Program-made: the position numbers and the translations under genes | The notes under the pieces: generated by a model | What the model was told of the DNA's origin: nothing | Seen by the model: only the letters and a program-made list of their open reading frames with translations | Database searches by the model: none | Origin: Roseobacter sp. | GTDB lineage: Bacteria > Pseudomonadota > Alphaproteobacteria > Rhodobacterales > Rhodobacteraceae | NCBI GenBank assembly: GCA_024636495.1 | Contig: JAGXGZ010000076.1 | Location: 1-64,000, forward strand | Reading direction: 5' to 3' | Length of the DNA: 64,000 nt | Part shown: piece after piece, positions 53,459 through 63,221 of the stretch | Layout of the letters: every line of letters begins with the position of its first letter | How positions within the stretch are numbered: the stretch's first letter is position 1

Positions 53459-54778
53459 TTAGTAGCCTGCTGCTTCCATTTCTTCTGTGGTCAAAGCTTG
53501 TGCTTTGGCCAAAGCTTCTTCGGCTGTCTGGTTGCCCGCAAGCGCATCAGAGAACTGCTGACCCACTTGGTTGGCGATGCCTGCAAACTCGGGGATCGCT
53601 ACAAACTGAACACCTGTGTACGGCACGGGCTGCACAGTCGGGTTGGTTGGATCTGCCGACAAAATGCTGTCGAGCGTCATCTGAGCGAAAGGTGCTGCGG
53701 CCAGATACTCTTGGTTTTCATACAAGGATGTACGTGTGCCAGGAGGTACGTTTGCCCAACCTTCGTTGCCTGCAACAAGTGTCGCGTAGGCAGGACCGGT
53801 TGCCCAAGAGATGAACGTTTTTGCTGCGTCCTGCTTTTCAGAGGATGTCGGGATCGCCAGCGACCATGCCCAGAGCCAGTTGCCGCGCTTGCCCAGACCG
53901 TTGTCGGGTGCCAGTGCGAAACCAACCTTGTCGGCTACAGTTGAATCAGCACCAGTGACGAAAGACGCCGCAACAGTCGCATCGATCCACATGCCGCACT
54001 TGCCCTGCTGGAACAATGTGAGGTTTTCGTTAAACCCGTTGTTGGCCGCACCGGCAGGACCGGATTCGTTCAACATACCAAGGTAGAAATCAAGCGTCGC
54101 GGCCCATTCTGGGCTGTCGAACTGCGCTGTCCAGTTTTCATCAAACCAGCGTGCGCCAAACGAGTTGGACATCGCGGTGATGAACGCCGCGTTTTCGCCC
54201 CAGCCCGCTTTGCCGCGTGCACAGATGCCGTTGATCTCGTTGTCGCGGTCGGTCATGGCGGCTGCTGCTTCACGGATGAACGTCCATGTTGGCGCGTCAG
54301 GCATTTCAAGGCCCGCTTTTTCCATCAGGTCGGTGCGGTACATTACCATCGACGATTCACCATAGAACGGCGAGGCGTACAGTTCGCCATCGACGGTCAA
54401 ACCACCGGCAATCGCGGGCAGCAGGTCGTCTTTGTTGAAATCGTCGGCCATGCCTTCGTTCAAAGACACCAACCAGCCATTGTTGGCCCAGATTGGCACT
54501 TCGTATGTGCCGATTGTCATAACGTCATATGCACCACCACCCGTGGAGATATCTGTTGTCAGGTTTTGACGCAGAACGTTCTCTTCCAGCGTGACCCACT
54601 CGACCTTGATGTCGGGATGTTTCGCGTTGAAATCATCTGTCAGGCCCTGCATGCGGACCATGTCGCCGTTGTTCACGGTTGCGATTGTAATTGTTGTCGC
54701 ATGCGCATCTGCAGATGCCATACCTGCTGACAGGCCAAAGCCGACCGCAGAGGTCAGCAAAAGTTGCTTCATGTTCAT
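53459..54778 (-). CDS. smoE: Polyol-binding periplasmic protein SmoE
   Basis: A 439-residue extracellular solute-binding protein (family 1). Signal peptide with cleavage near ASADA, then TITIATVNNGDMVRMQGLTDDFNAKHPDI and a WxxxG/NGW core. ATG 54778 (MNMKQLLL) is chosen because GGGAGG lies six bases upstream. It captures sorbitol/mannitol for SmoFGK. Confidence 0.9.
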   Translation of the reverse strand: MNMKQLLLTSAVGFGLSAGMASADAHATTITIATVNNGDMVRMQGLTDDFNAKHPDIKVEWVTLEENVLRQNLTTDISTGGGAYDVMTIGTYEVPIWANNGWLVSLNEGMADDFNKDDLLPAIAGGLTVDGELYASPFYGESSMVMYRTDLMEKAGLEMPDAPTWTFIREAAAAMTDRDNEINGICARGKAGWGENAAFITAMSNSFGARWFDENWTAQFDSPEWAATLDFYLGMLNESGPAGAANNGFNENLTLFQQGKCGMWIDATVAASFVTGADSTVADKVGFALAPDNGLGKRGNWLWAWSLAIPTSSEKQDAAKTFISWATGPAYATLVAGNEGWANVPPGTRTSLYENQEYLAAAPFAQMTLDSILSADPTNPTVQPVPYTGVQFVAIPEFAGIANQVGQQFSDALAGNQTAEEALAKAQALTTEEMEAAGY

Positions 54779-54799
54779 GGTTGTCCTCCCAAAGACTTT

Positions 54800-54842
54800 T
54801 TTACACGTGTTAATCATAGTCGCTGAATTTCCCTTCCGTCAA
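54800..54842 (-). promoter_or_regulatory. smoE promoter and operator
   Basis: On the minus strand: TTGACG (54837-54842), an 18-base spacer, TATGAT (54813-54818), then the operator-like near-palindrome TTAACACGTGTAAA (54800-54813) over the start site. Repression by the neighbouring LacI-type protein would block transcription. Confidence 0.6.
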
Positions 54843-54889
54843 CTTAAAGTTTCAAAAAGGGATGCCGCAACGCAGCAAACGAAAAGCAG

Positions 54890-55927
54890 TCAAGCGGATT
54901 CCCGGATTTTTAAGGTGCCATTTATCAGTTGAACTGTCTGATTGCCTTGAGAATTTTCCGCGCGCAACTTTTCGATTAACCGGTCCATGGCAGCCTGCCC
55001 GATGGCGGCAACATCCTGGGCGACGGTCGTCAGCGTCGGCACCGTAAAGGGGCAAAGCGGATAGTCATCATGGCCAGCGATTCGCAAACCACCCTGACGC
55101 ATCGCGCCCGGTTGCAGCCCATGATGCGCAGCCGCGCGCAGCGCGCCGATGGCAACCCGGTCATTCGCACATAGAACAGAGGACCCCGTGAACTCGCCCC
55201 TTGAGAAATAGTCGTTCAGAACCGCCAAGCCGTGTCCTTCGAAATACGATCCCTCTTCCACAACCCCGGCCCCGATCACGACCGGTTCATGGCCAAGCTC
55301 CTCCATCTTGGTGATGTAGGCCATCTCGCGCTCGTAGGCGTTGAAATTCATTCTCGGCATCGCCAGAAAGATCGGCGGAGTGCCAACCCGATTGAGGTAT
55401 TCTGTAATGATACCAGTACTTTGAACATGGTCTGTGCCCACAAAATCAACCCCCGACAAAGGTGCAGGGCGCGAATCCATCAACACAAAGGGCAAGCGTT
55501 CATTCAGCCGCTCATAGACTTTGAGGTCGCTGTGATTGCCCAAAGGCGCCACAACAGCACCGTCGACATTCATCGACAGGAATGTCTCGGCCGCGCGCGC
55601 TTCGATTTCGGGGTCGGAATGCGAACATTGGGTAATCACGGTGAACCCGGCCCGCATTGCAGCCCGCTCAAGCGACTCAAGAAGACGGGTGAAAAACAGA
55701 TCGTTCAGGTAGGGAATGATCACCCCGATCATGCCCGTCGACTTGCGGTTCATCCGGGTCGCGAAGAAATTTGGAATGTAATCGACACGCTCAAGCCCGC
55801 TGCGGATCCGCTCGACCGAAGACCGGCTGACCTTGGTGGGGTCTTGAAAATAGCGTGACAGTGTTGGCCGCGAAACGCCGATTGCAGCCGACAATTCTTC
55901 CATCGTGTGAATTTCCGGTTTAGCCAT
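54890..55927 (-). CDS. LacI-family regulator of polyol genes
   Basis: A 345-residue LacI/GalR regulator: N-terminal helix-turn-helix (ELSAAIGVSRPTLSRYFQD with hinge helix SVERIRSGLERVDYIPN) and a periplasmic-binding-like sensor domain (MIGVIIPYLNDLFFTRLLE). It reads in the same direction, upstream of smoE. A similar operator lies in front of both genes. A polyol or its phosphate is the likely inducer. Confidence 0.85.
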   Translation of the reverse strand: MAKPEIHTMEELSAAIGVSRPTLSRYFQDPTKVSRSSVERIRSGLERVDYIPNFFATRMNRKSTGMIGVIIPYLNDLFFTRLLESLERAAMRAGFTVITQCSHSDPEIEARAAETFLSMNVDGAVVAPLGNHSDLKVYERLNERLPFVLMDSRPAPLSGVDFVGTDHVQSTGIITEYLNRVGTPPIFLAMPRMNFNAYEREMAYITKMEELGHEPVVIGAGVVEEGSYFEGHGLAVLNDYFSRGEFTGSSVLCANDRVAIGALRAAAHHGLQPGAMRQGGLRIAGHDDYPLCPFTVPTLTTVAQDVAAIGQAAMDRLIEKLRAENSQGNQTVQLINGTLKIRESA

Positions 55928-55998
55928 CTGTGCGGCTCCCTGCTTTGATGTCGTTGATACAAACTTACGCCAAAGAAAACTGGTTGTCGCCCCTCAGA

Positions 55999-56027
55999 TT
56001 ATTACACGCGTAAACATTTTGCGTGAA
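55999..56027 (-). promoter_or_regulatory. Promoter and operator of the lacI-type gene
   Basis: On the minus strand: TTCACG (56022-56027), 17-base spacer, TAATAA (55999-56004). The near-palindrome TTTACGCGTGTAAT lies inside the spacer, matching the smoE operator at 11 of 14 bases. Autoregulation is likely. Confidence 0.5.
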
Positions 56028-56250
56028 TTTATCATGCAGCACTTAACGGCAAGGAAACGGCCACGCCGCCGCAATCCGCAAAAATCTGCCCAGCTTTGAC
56101 GTGCTGACAAGATGCAGCCCAATCAGCGCGTGTCCGTGAGGGCAGGTAAGGCATTGAAATTTAACTATATCCAAACCCGCCACATTAATGTACGTTTAAC
56201 GCCATAATACCACGCGCGAAAAGTGCGGGAAAAAAAATTGAGGCGGTCAA

Positions 56251-56418
56251 ATGAAGCATATTTATTCCAGACTTGGATGTGGAGTCGTGTATTTTGCACG
56301 CAGTCAGATCGTGGGTGTGACGCAGGTCCGACAAGGCAACAAAGCGCACCTTGAACGCTTGGCCGTCGCACAGCGCCGCGCGCATTCGACTGACTTGTCG
56401 GGTCACGTTTCCCCCTGA
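56251..56418 (+). CDS. Possible 55-residue small ORF
   Basis: A 55-residue frame beginning MKHIYSRLGCGVVYFARSQ with GAGG eight bases before the ATG, 90 bases ahead of the acyltransferase gene. It has a basic middle and one Cys near the N-terminus. No homology is recognised. It may be a leader peptide, a small secreted product or chance. Confidence 0.25.
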   Translation: MKHIYSRLGCGVVYFARSQIVGVTQVRQGNKAHLERLAVAQRRAHSTDLSGHVSP

Positions 56419-56508
56419 TCAAAGGGCTGTCTGATCCGGTTGAAGGGTAACGCGCTGCGCATTTGTTCAGCGCCAAGCTTGCATCCCGTTCAGATCGTAC
56501 ATTTTACC

Positions 56509-57162
56509 ATGTCTGGCAAAAAAGCTCAGAAACACGGTCTTGCAGGCGGCAAGTCCAAGGGCACCATCAGTGCCCCCAACAATGACGACTTCGTTGCACG
56601 GTCTGTACGTCATCTGGCCGAAATGCGCCGGATCAATCCCGCTTCCGATGGCAAGGGGCAGAAATTCCCCGACGGCTGGTTTGACATTCCCGAACGCCAG
56701 TTGGCTGATCTGGGCGCGATGTTCTTTCTAGCCTCATTGGCTGCGTTCCACCGCCCCCGCTCCATTGCGCAAGTGTTCGGATATCTCGAAACGCCGCTGC
56801 GCTTGGGTCAATACCAGATTTACCGTTCGAACGGCTATCCGCGTGCGTTTATCACCTGGGCAGGCCTGGACGTGGCAGCCGAGCGTCAGTTCGCGGTCGA
56901 TCACATTCCCCTGCGCCCCGAGCAGTGGAACAGCGGGACGTCAAAATGGGTGGTCGATCTGGCCTCGCCTTTTGGGCATATCGGCCAGATTGTCGGCATG
57001 CTGTCCAAAAGCGAACAGGCCAACCGCGTGCGCACCTTGTGGCACAACAAACCGGGAACCCGCGCACGGGTCATGGAATGGAGCCGCAAAGACCGCAACA
57101 GCCCAATCGAGGTGGCGTCTTATGGACGTGCTCAGTTCCAAAAAATTCTGGACGGGGCATAG
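56509..57162 (+). CDS. Toxin-activating lysine acyltransferase (HlyC/RtxC type)
   Basis: A 217-residue enzyme of the HlyC family, which transfers acyl chains from acyl-ACP to lysines of RTX toxins. The catalytic His81 (LAAFHRPRSIAQV) and Asp150 (KWVVDLASPFGH) are both present, and PRAFITWAGLDVAAERQF matches the central sheet. Start ATG 56509 (MSGKKAQKHG) gives a normal length with an extra basic N-terminal ~55 residues. It lies three bases before a VCBS-Hint gene, not an RTX toxin. The target is therefore unclear. Confidence 0.82.
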   Translation: MSGKKAQKHGLAGGKSKGTISAPNNDDFVARSVRHLAEMRRINPASDGKGQKFPDGWFDIPERQLADLGAMFFLASLAAFHRPRSIAQVFGYLETPLRLGQYQIYRSNGYPRAFITWAGLDVAAERQFAVDHIPLRPEQWNSGTSKWVVDLASPFGHIGQIVGMLSKSEQANRVRTLWHNKPGTRARVMEWSRKDRNSPIEVASYGRAQFQKILDGA

Positions 57163-57165
57163 ACC

Positions 57166-58152
57166 ATGGGCACTCCGAATATTGGCGGCACAACAACCGG
57201 ATCGGTTTTTGAAGACAGCGGGGCGATTGTCACCGGCGATCTGGATGACATTGGCTTCAACACAGCCAATAACGACGATACCTGGTCGATTTCGGGCGCT
57301 GCAAGCTACGGCACCGCGACGATCAACCCCACAACCGGTGCGTGGACCTATGATCTGGATGACAACAATCCTGTCGTAGATGCCTTGGATGCGGGCCAAA
57401 CCCTGACCGACACGTTTACCGTGCGCATGGTGGACAATGGCGGCTTTGGTGCAGGCCAGTCTGATACGCAGGTCATCACGATCACGATCAACGGTGTGCC
57501 CTGTTTGGTGCGCGGATCGATGATTGAAACCGAACACGGGCTGCGCCCGATCAATACGATACGGACGGGGGACCGAATTGTCACCCAAGATGGACTTAAA
57601 GTCGTGCGGTGGATTGGCCGACGCAAGATTATGGCGGACGAGTTAAGCGCAAATCCCAAGCTGCACCCTGTTCGGATTATGGCGGGTGCCTTGGGCAACG
57701 GGCTGCCACGCCACGACCTGCTTGTCTCGCGCCAACACCGCATGTTGGTGCAGTCAGCCATTGCACACCGGATGTTTGGCAGCGCAGAAGTCTTCATCCC
57801 TGCGATTAAACTGACCGAACTTCCGGGCATCTATTTGGACCAAACCATTGAAACGGTCGAGTATTTCCACCTTCTTTTTGATCGGCACGAGGTAATCTTT
57901 GCCGAAGGTGCCCCCACCGAAAGCCTGTTCACAGGCCCAGAAGCGCTGAACGCCATCAGCGAGGACGCCCGCGACGAGATTTGCACGCTCTTTCCAGAGA
58001 TCACAAAGCTTGACTATGCGCCTGAAACGGCCCGCTATGTGCCTTCGGGCCCGTTGCAAAAACAGCTGATCGCGCGACACCTCAAGAACAACAAGCCGTT
58101 GTTGTGTCCGGCAGGACAGACCTGTGCCGGGTCGTTAAACGTCGCACATTAA
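57166..58152 (+). CDS. VCBS-repeat plus Hint-domain protein
   Basis: A 328-residue protein without an N-terminal signal peptide. Residues ~10-110 form one VCBS-like repeat (DTWSISGAASYGTATINPTTG, AWTYDLDDNNPVVDAL). From Cys113 a Hint (Hedgehog/intein) domain follows: VPCLVRGSMIETEHGLRPI, TGDRIVTQDG, RHDLLVSRQHRMLVQ, FHLLFDRHEVIFAEG. The Hint Cys could cleave or activate the peptide bond after VCBS. It is co-transcribed with the acyltransferase, three bases away. Secretion by a type I system is plausible, but no ABC exporter adjoins. Confidence 0.84.
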   Translation: MGTPNIGGTTTGSVFEDSGAIVTGDLDDIGFNTANNDDTWSISGAASYGTATINPTTGAWTYDLDDNNPVVDALDAGQTLTDTFTVRMVDNGGFGAGQSDTQVITITINGVPCLVRGSMIETEHGLRPINTIRTGDRIVTQDGLKVVRWIGRRKIMADELSANPKLHPVRIMAGALGNGLPRHDLLVSRQHRMLVQSAIAHRMFGSAEVFIPAIKLTELPGIYLDQTIETVEYFHLLFDRHEVIFAEGAPTESLFTGPEALNAISEDARDEICTLFPEITKLDYAPETARYVPSGPLQKQLIARHLKNNKPLLCPAGQTCAGSLNVAH

Positions 58153-58301
58153 CCTAGCACTCGCGATAGTCTGGCTTTTCCGGCGCGCGAACATCCCGTT
58201 TGAACCCGACCTCCGGCGCTCCAACCGACTGCACCGTGCTTCGTCATCTGGTTGTACTGTGTGCGCTTAGCTGTCAGGGGTGACGTAAAAGGAGATTGGC
58301 T

Positions 58302-58721
58302 ATGAATGACAAACTCACCCGCGCGACCAAGGTCGATCGCATTTCAGAACTTCTAGGATTACCCGAAGACATCAACTCCACCGCGTCCCTGACCGCCCAA
58401 GTGGCAAATGGCCTTTCGTGTAAGTCGCTGGACACGATCCTTAACGTCATGTTTTCGCAACCCGCGTTGAACATTATCCCAGACCGGGTTTACCGCCGCG
58501 CGAAGCAGGAAAAACAGTCTCTGAGCCCAGCCAAAAGCCAAATCGTCTACGATTTTGCCCGCGCTTACGAGGTTGCAGATCGGGTTCACAACGGCAACGG
58601 CGCATTGGTGATGCGGTTTCTTGAAAAACCGAACCCCGGCTTGGGTGGGGCTATCCCGATGTCACTGGCCATTTCCAGCCCTGCTGGCGCGGATGCCGTC
58701 ATTGAGCTTTTGAACAGCTAG
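58302..58721 (+). CDS. Xre/MbcA/ParS-type antitoxin-domain protein
   Basis: A 139-residue protein: a short N-terminal helical region (MNDKLTRATKVDRISELL) and a C-terminal ParS/DUF2384 domain (VYRRAKQEKQSLSPAKSQIVYDFARAYEVADRV, then RFLEKPNPGLGGAIPMSL). Such domains bind and neutralise RES-type NAD-cleaving toxins. No RES toxin gene follows, so it is an orphan. ATG 58302 has GGAG seven bases upstream; a TTG two codons earlier is rejected. Confidence 0.78.
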   Translation: MNDKLTRATKVDRISELLGLPEDINSTASLTAQVANGLSCKSLDTILNVMFSQPALNIIPDRVYRRAKQEKQSLSPAKSQIVYDFARAYEVADRVHNGNGALVMRFLEKPNPGLGGAIPMSLAISSPAGADAVIELLNS

Positions 58722-58745
58722 ACTGAGGCCAAGTTACGTTCAGTG

Positions 58746-58769
58746 GGGCAGCGGATTGATTTGCTGCCC
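58746..58769 (+). terminator. Stem-loop after antitoxin-like gene
   Basis: GGGCAGC / GCTGCCC with a ten-base loop and a TCTTTCT tail on the plus strand, just after the antitoxin gene. Confidence 0.6.
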
Positions 58770-58907
58770 TCTTTCTGGCGTTGTCCTTTGTGAACTTCCG
58801 CTGTTTCAGCGAACGGCACTTGAGGCGTTGGACGTTTTACAACGCTTTCCGACGGTCGCGAACCTTGGATTTTTTTCGATCTCGCGCTGCTCCGTCTTTT
58901 TCACGGG

Positions 58908-59132
58908 CTAAAGTTTCTGCGGATTGCCGCTGCTAATCGCGGTTTCGACGCAGTGTTCCGAGTGGTGCTCTAGGATAGGCTTTTCGACGCCAAGGATCGC
59001 CGACCGGATCGCGGCCGTCTGCGCGAGAATATCCATGCAATACCCCTCGGCCTCGACCAGACCTGCGCGCGCCCTCACCTGTCCTTCCAGACGCCCCAGT
59101 CGGTCCAGTGCCTTTTGCTTGTTGTCTTTCAT
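58908..59132 (-). CDS. CsoR/FrmR-family metal-sensing regulator
   Basis: A 74-residue four-helix regulator: ALDRLGRLEGQVRARAGLVEAEGYCMDILAQTAAI and the His/Cys tail ILEHHSEHCVETA. The Cys of GYCMD and the HxxxHC cluster match the metal or formaldehyde-responsive group (CsoR, FrmR, RcnR). The start ATG 59132 (MKDNKQKAL) matches the family, although the DNA just upstream has no clear ribosome site. No copper or nickel efflux gene adjoins, so the target is unknown. Confidence 0.75.
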   Translation of the reverse strand: MKDNKQKALDRLGRLEGQVRARAGLVEAEGYCMDILAQTAAIRSAILGVEKPILEHHSEHCVETAISSGNPQKL

Positions 59133-59320
59133 AGGAGGAAAATCTTGATCGAACGGAACGAAGTAGCGGCGTCCCATCTTTATACCCAGCAAGTGTATTA
59201 ACTGCCGCATCGGGGGTGCGGACAAAAACTTTGACTGGTTTCACGGCATAACGCTCAGATTTCAGCATCAATTTTTCGACGGGTTTCGTTATTTCGTAAA
59301 AAATTTTGAAATCGTACATC

Positions 59321-59349
59321 GGGGGGCATGTGTTACAGCACTGCCCCCC
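59321..59349 (-). terminator. Hairpin after nrdJ
   Basis: GGGGGGCA / TGCCCCCC arms with a 13-base loop lie about 14 bases past the nrdJ stop. A weak T-rich stretch follows, so termination is likely but not certain. Confidence 0.6.
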
Positions 59350-59363
59350 AACCTCTCAATTTC

Positions 59364-62300
59364 TCAGCTACAGCCGGACGTGCCACCACATGTGTTGCAC
59401 TTCATGCAGGTGCCGTTGCGCACCAGCGTGTAGTTGCCGCATTCGCCGCAGGCTTCGCCTTCGTAGCCTTGCATTTTCGCCTTTGTGCGCGCGTCAATGC
59501 TTACTGCACCGCTGGAGACAGCTGTTGTTGATGCCATCGACGCTGTCACCGACTGGGTGGCAATCGCACTGCCTGCTTCAAGAACACCAACATCACCGGC
59601 ACTCAGCCCGCCTTGCATCAACATCAGTTCCTGCGGCATGCGGTTGCGCAGATACCCGGTCGAGCTGATCTGCTTGAGCACTTCCAAAGACCGCGTTGCC
59701 GCACTTTCGGACAATTCAGTGACGTTGCGCACGCCTTCTTCTTCGCCGCGACCGATGGTGTCGAATGTCGCGCCCTCGGGCTGGACATGCGCCAGATCGG
59801 TACGGTCAAGATAGCTGACGGCCAATTCGCGGAAGATGTAATCAAGGATCGAGGTTGCATTCTTGATGCTGTCGTTGCCCTGAACCATGCCTGCGGGCTC
59901 GAACTTAGTGAAGGTGAAGGCGTCGACGAATTCTTCCAAAGGCACGCCATATTGCAAACCGACCGACACGGCGATGGCGAAGTTGTTCATCATCGCGCGG
60001 AAGCCGGCGCCTTCCTTGTGCATGTCGATAAATATCTCGCCCAGCTTGCCGTCACCATATTCACCAGTGCGCAGATAGACTTTGTGCCCACCAACGATGG
60101 CCTTTTGGGTATATCCCTTGCGGCGCTGAGGCATCTTTTCGCGGTGCGATTTGATGATCTCTTTGACGATGATCTTTTCGACGATCTTTTCCGCCAGTAC
60201 CACGGCTTTTTCGTGGATGTTGCCGGATTCCAGCGTCTCTGCTGCCTCGTCGTCATCCTCAACCAAAGCGGATGCCAAAGGCTGCGACAGTTTTGATCCG
60301 TCACGATAGAGCGCGTTTGCTTTCACACCCAGCGACCAAGACAATTCATAAGCCTTCTGGCAGTCTTCAATCGTCGCGTCATTGGGCATGTTGATCGTCT
60401 TGGAGATCGCACCCGAGATGAACGACTGTGCTGCGGCCATCATGTAGATGTGGCTGTTGACCGACAGGTAACGCTTGCCCCGTTTACCGCAGGGGTTGGC
60501 GCAATCGAAGATGCTGTAGTGCTCTTCCTTGAGGTGCGGCGCGCCTTCCAGCGTCATCGTCCCGCACACATGGTCATTGGCCGCGTCCACGTCTTTCTTG
60601 GAGAACCCAAGCGATTTCAACAGATCAAACGTCGGATCGTTCAGCTTTTCGGTTGGGATACCAAGCACTTGGGTGCAGAATTCTTCGCCCAAGGTCCACT
60701 GGTTGAACACGAAACGGATGTCAAAAGCTTGCGCAAGCGCTGCGTCGACCTTGGCCAATTCATTCGCGCCAAAGCCGTGGCCCACAAGTGTGGTGTGGTT
60801 GATGCCGGGCGCATTGCCGATCGACCCGTGACCAACGGCGTAGGCTACGATCTCTTCGATCTGGGCCGAGCCATAGCCTTGCTTTTCCAAAGCGGCAGGC
60901 ACGGATTGGTTGATGATCTTGAAGTAACCACCACCCGCGAGCTTCTTGAACTTCACCAGCGCAAAATCAGGCTCGATCCCGGTGGTGTCGCAATCCATAA
61001 CCAGACCGATGGTACCGGTCGGCGCGATCACGGACACTTGCGCGTTGCGGTAGCCGTGCTGCTGCCCAAGGCGCAGTGCCTCATCCCAAGTCGATGTCGC
61101 GATGTCAATCAGGTTGGCCTGCGGGCAGTTGCCGTGGTCCAAGGGGACCGGCTTGACCGACAATGCCTCGTAACCGCCTGTCTTGCTATAGGCGGCGTTA
61201 CGGTGGTTGCGGATGACGCGCAGCATGTGATCAGCGTTTTTGGCATAGCCCGGAAAGGCACCCAATTCGCCCGCCATCTCGGCCGAAGTCGCATAGGACA
61301 CGCCGGTCATGATCGCGGTCAGTACACCACACAAGGCACGGCCTTCATCGCTGTCATAGCTAAAGCCCATGTTCATCAGCAAACCGCCGATGTTGGCATA
61401 GCCCAGACCCAACGTGCGGAAGTCATAGGATCGCTGCGCGATTTCCTTGGACGGGAATTGCGCCATCATCACCGAGATTTCCAGCGTCACAGTCCACAGA
61501 CGCGAGGCGTGCATATAGTCTTCAACCATGAATTCGCCGACCTTGAGGAAGGTCAGCAAGTTCATCGACGCAAGGTTGCAGGCGGTGTCGTCCAGGAACA
61601 TGTATTCGGAACAAGGGTTTGAGCCACGGATCGCACCGTCTTCTGGGCAGGTGTGCCAGTCGTTGACGGTATCATGGTACTGGATGCCCGGATCAGCGCA
61701 GGCCCAGGCGGCGTGGCCGACTTGTTCCCAAAGATCACGGGCACGGATGGTTTTCGACACGGCACCTGTGGTGCGGTCCAGCAATTCCCAATCGGCGTCT
61801 TTTTCAACGGCGTGCAGAAACGCGTTGGTCACGCGGATCGAGTTGTTTGAGTTCTGGCCAGAGACCGACGAATAGGCCTCGGAATCCCAATCAGTGTCAT
61901 AGGTCGGGAATTCAATCGAGGTGTGGCCCTGCTTGGCATAATCCAACACGCGCTTGACGTAGGTCTCGGGGATCGCGCATTTTTTCGCGTCTTTGATCGC
62001 GGCTTTCAGCTGGTCGTTTTTGGCGGGATCATAGGCATCTGCCTGCGCGCCGTCCCATGCTTTGATCGCGGCGAACAGTTTGTTCAACTCGCGTTCGTGC
62101 ATCTTGGAACCCGCGACGATGGACGCCACTTTTTGTTCCTCGATGACCTTCCAGTTGATGAAATCTTCGATATCGGGGTGATCCGCATCGACGATGACCA
62201 TCTTGGCCGCACGGCGCGTGGTACCACCGGATTTGATCGCACCAGCTGCGCGGTCACCGATTTTCAGGAAACCCATCAGGCCGGATGATTTGCCGCCGCC

Positions 62301-63014
62301 CGATAATTTCTCCCCTGCCCCACGAAGGCTGGAAAAGTTCGTGCCAGTGCCAGAGCCGTATTTGAACAAGCGTGCCTCGCGGACCCACAGATCCATGATG
62401 CCGCCGTCGCCCACCAGATCATCGGCAACCGACTGGATGAAACAGGCGTGTGGCTGCGGGTGCTCGTAAGATGAGGTCGACCGCGTCAGCTTGCCGGTCT
62501 TGTAATCGACATAATAGTGACCCTGTGCCGGACCATCGATGCCGTAGGCCCAGTGCAGACCAGTGTTGAACCACTGCGGGCTGTTTGGGGCACCTGACTG
62601 CGAGGCAAGGATGTGGCGCATTTCGTCGTAATAGGCTTGGGCGTCTTCTTCGGTGGTGAAATAGCCACCTTTCCAGCCCCAATAGGCCCATGCGCCTGCC
62701 AAGCGGTCGAACACCTGCTTGGAGGATGTCTCGCCGCCCATGGTCGCATCGTCGGTAGGAACAGAGCGCCACAGGAACTCAGGGACGTCTTTTTCTTTGA
62801 CCTTCTTGGTCGCGGACGGCACGCCTGCCTTTCGGAAATATTTCTGGGCGATGACGTCGGATGCTACCTGGCTCCAGCTGGAGGGGACTTCGACGTTATC
62901 GAGGTGGAAAACCACCGATCCATCAGGATTACGAATTTCGGAAACCGTGCTCACGAAATCCAGCTTCGCATATGCGTCTTGACCGGATGTGGTGAATTTT
63001 CTTTCGATTTTCAT
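59364..63014 (-). CDS. nrdJ: Class II (B12-dependent) ribonucleotide reductase
   Basis: A 1216-residue adenosylcobalamin-dependent reductase that makes all four deoxynucleotides without oxygen. [21 protein letters not shown] in the middle has the conserved Asn-Pro-Cys-x-Glu motif. The finger loop, and the C-terminal redox/zinc ribbon (Cys-rich [13 protein letters not shown] to [11 protein letters not shown]) are complete. Start ATG 63014. No other nrd genes lie in the window. Supply of B12 fits the cobK gene seen elsewhere. The region upstream holds a possible NrdR box and DnaA boxes. Confidence 0.95.
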   Translation of the reverse strand: MKIERKFTTSGQDAYAKLDFVSTVSEIRNPDGSVVFHLDNVEVPSSWSQVASDVIAQKYFRKAGVPSATKKVKEKDVPEFLWRSVPTDDATMGGETSSKQVFDRLAGAWAYWGWKGGYFTTEEDAQAYYDEMRHILASQSGAPNSPQWFNTGLHWAYGIDGPAQGHYYVDYKTGKLTRSTSSYEHPQPHACFIQSVADDLVGDGGIMDLWVREARLFKYGSGTGTNFSSLRGAGEKLSGGGKSSGLMGFLKIGDRAAGAIKSGGTTRRAAKMVIVDADHPDIEDFINWKVIEEQKVASIVAGSKMHERELNKLFAAIKAWDGAQADAYDPAKNDQLKAAIKDAKKCAIPETYVKRVLDYAKQGHTSIEFPTYDTDWDSEAYSSVSGQNSNNSIRVTNAFLHAVEKDADWELLDRTTGAVSKTIRARDLWEQVGHAAWACADPGIQYHDTVNDWHTCPEDGAIRGSNPCSEYMFLDDTACNLASMNLLTFLKVGEFMVEDYMHASRLWTVTLEISVMMAQFPSKEIAQRSYDFRTLGLGYANIGGLLMNMGFSYDSDEGRALCGVLTAIMTGVSYATSAEMAGELGAFPGYAKNADHMLRVIRNHRNAAYSKTGGYEALSVKPVPLDHGNCPQANLIDIATSTWDEALRLGQQHGYRNAQVSVIAPTGTIGLVMDCDTTGIEPDFALVKFKKLAGGGYFKIINQSVPAALEKQGYGSAQIEEIVAYAVGHGSIGNAPGINHTTLVGHGFGANELAKVDAALAQAFDIRFVFNQWTLGEEFCTQVLGIPTEKLNDPTFDLLKSLGFSKKDVDAANDHVCGTMTLEGAPHLKEEHYSIFDCANPCGKRGKRYLSVNSHIYMMAAAQSFISGAISKTINMPNDATIEDCQKAYELSWSLGVKANALYRDGSKLSQPLASALVEDDDEAAETLESGNIHEKAVVLAEKIVEKIIVKEIIKSHREKMPQRRKGYTQKAIVGGHKVYLRTGEYGDGKLGEIFIDMHKEGAGFRAMMNNFAIAVSVGLQYGVPLEEFVDAFTFTKFEPAGMVQGNDSIKNATSILDYIFRELAVSYLDRTDLAHVQPEGATFDTIGRGEEEGVRNVTELSESAATRSLEVLKQISSTGYLRNRMPQELMLMQGGLSAGDVGVLEAGSAIATQSVTASMASTTAVSSGAVSIDARTKAKMQGYEGEACGECGNYTLVRNGTCMKCNTCGGTSGCS

Positions 63015-63205
63015 AACTGCTGCCCCATTTTGCTCAGCTCAATTTCAAAAAGGCACGGCCTGACATTGCAGGCTGCCCCGGTGGTACCGACTTGAGACAG
63101 ACACACACCTTAAAGCGCAGCGATGTTCGCCTGCGCCAAAGGTTCAATGTTACACGAGAAGTGCTTTTACCCGATCTGCCTCAGTGGTCCGCCGCCTAGT
63201 GTTAA

Positions 63206-63221
63206 CCACTAGATGTAGTGG
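63206..63221 (-). promoter_or_regulatory. NrdR-like box
   Basis: The perfect palindrome CCACTAGATGTAGTGG, ~190 bases before nrdJ, has the layout of an NrdR box. A weaker half-match (ACACAA at 63237) lies 31 bases away centre to centre, the usual tandem spacing. Regulation by NrdR is inferred. Confidence 0.45.

Larger units (their letters stand above)
55928..56508. other. Intergenic region before acyltransferase gene
   Basis: A 581-base AT-richer gap. It holds the LacI promoter and operator (55999-56027) and a possible small ORF at 56251-56418. I see no other gene, repeat or RNA. Confidence 0.5.

Noticed and set aside
60450-61622. 390-residue plus-strand frame opposite nrdJ
   Set aside because: It lies inside a conserved reductase gene and has no recognisable family.
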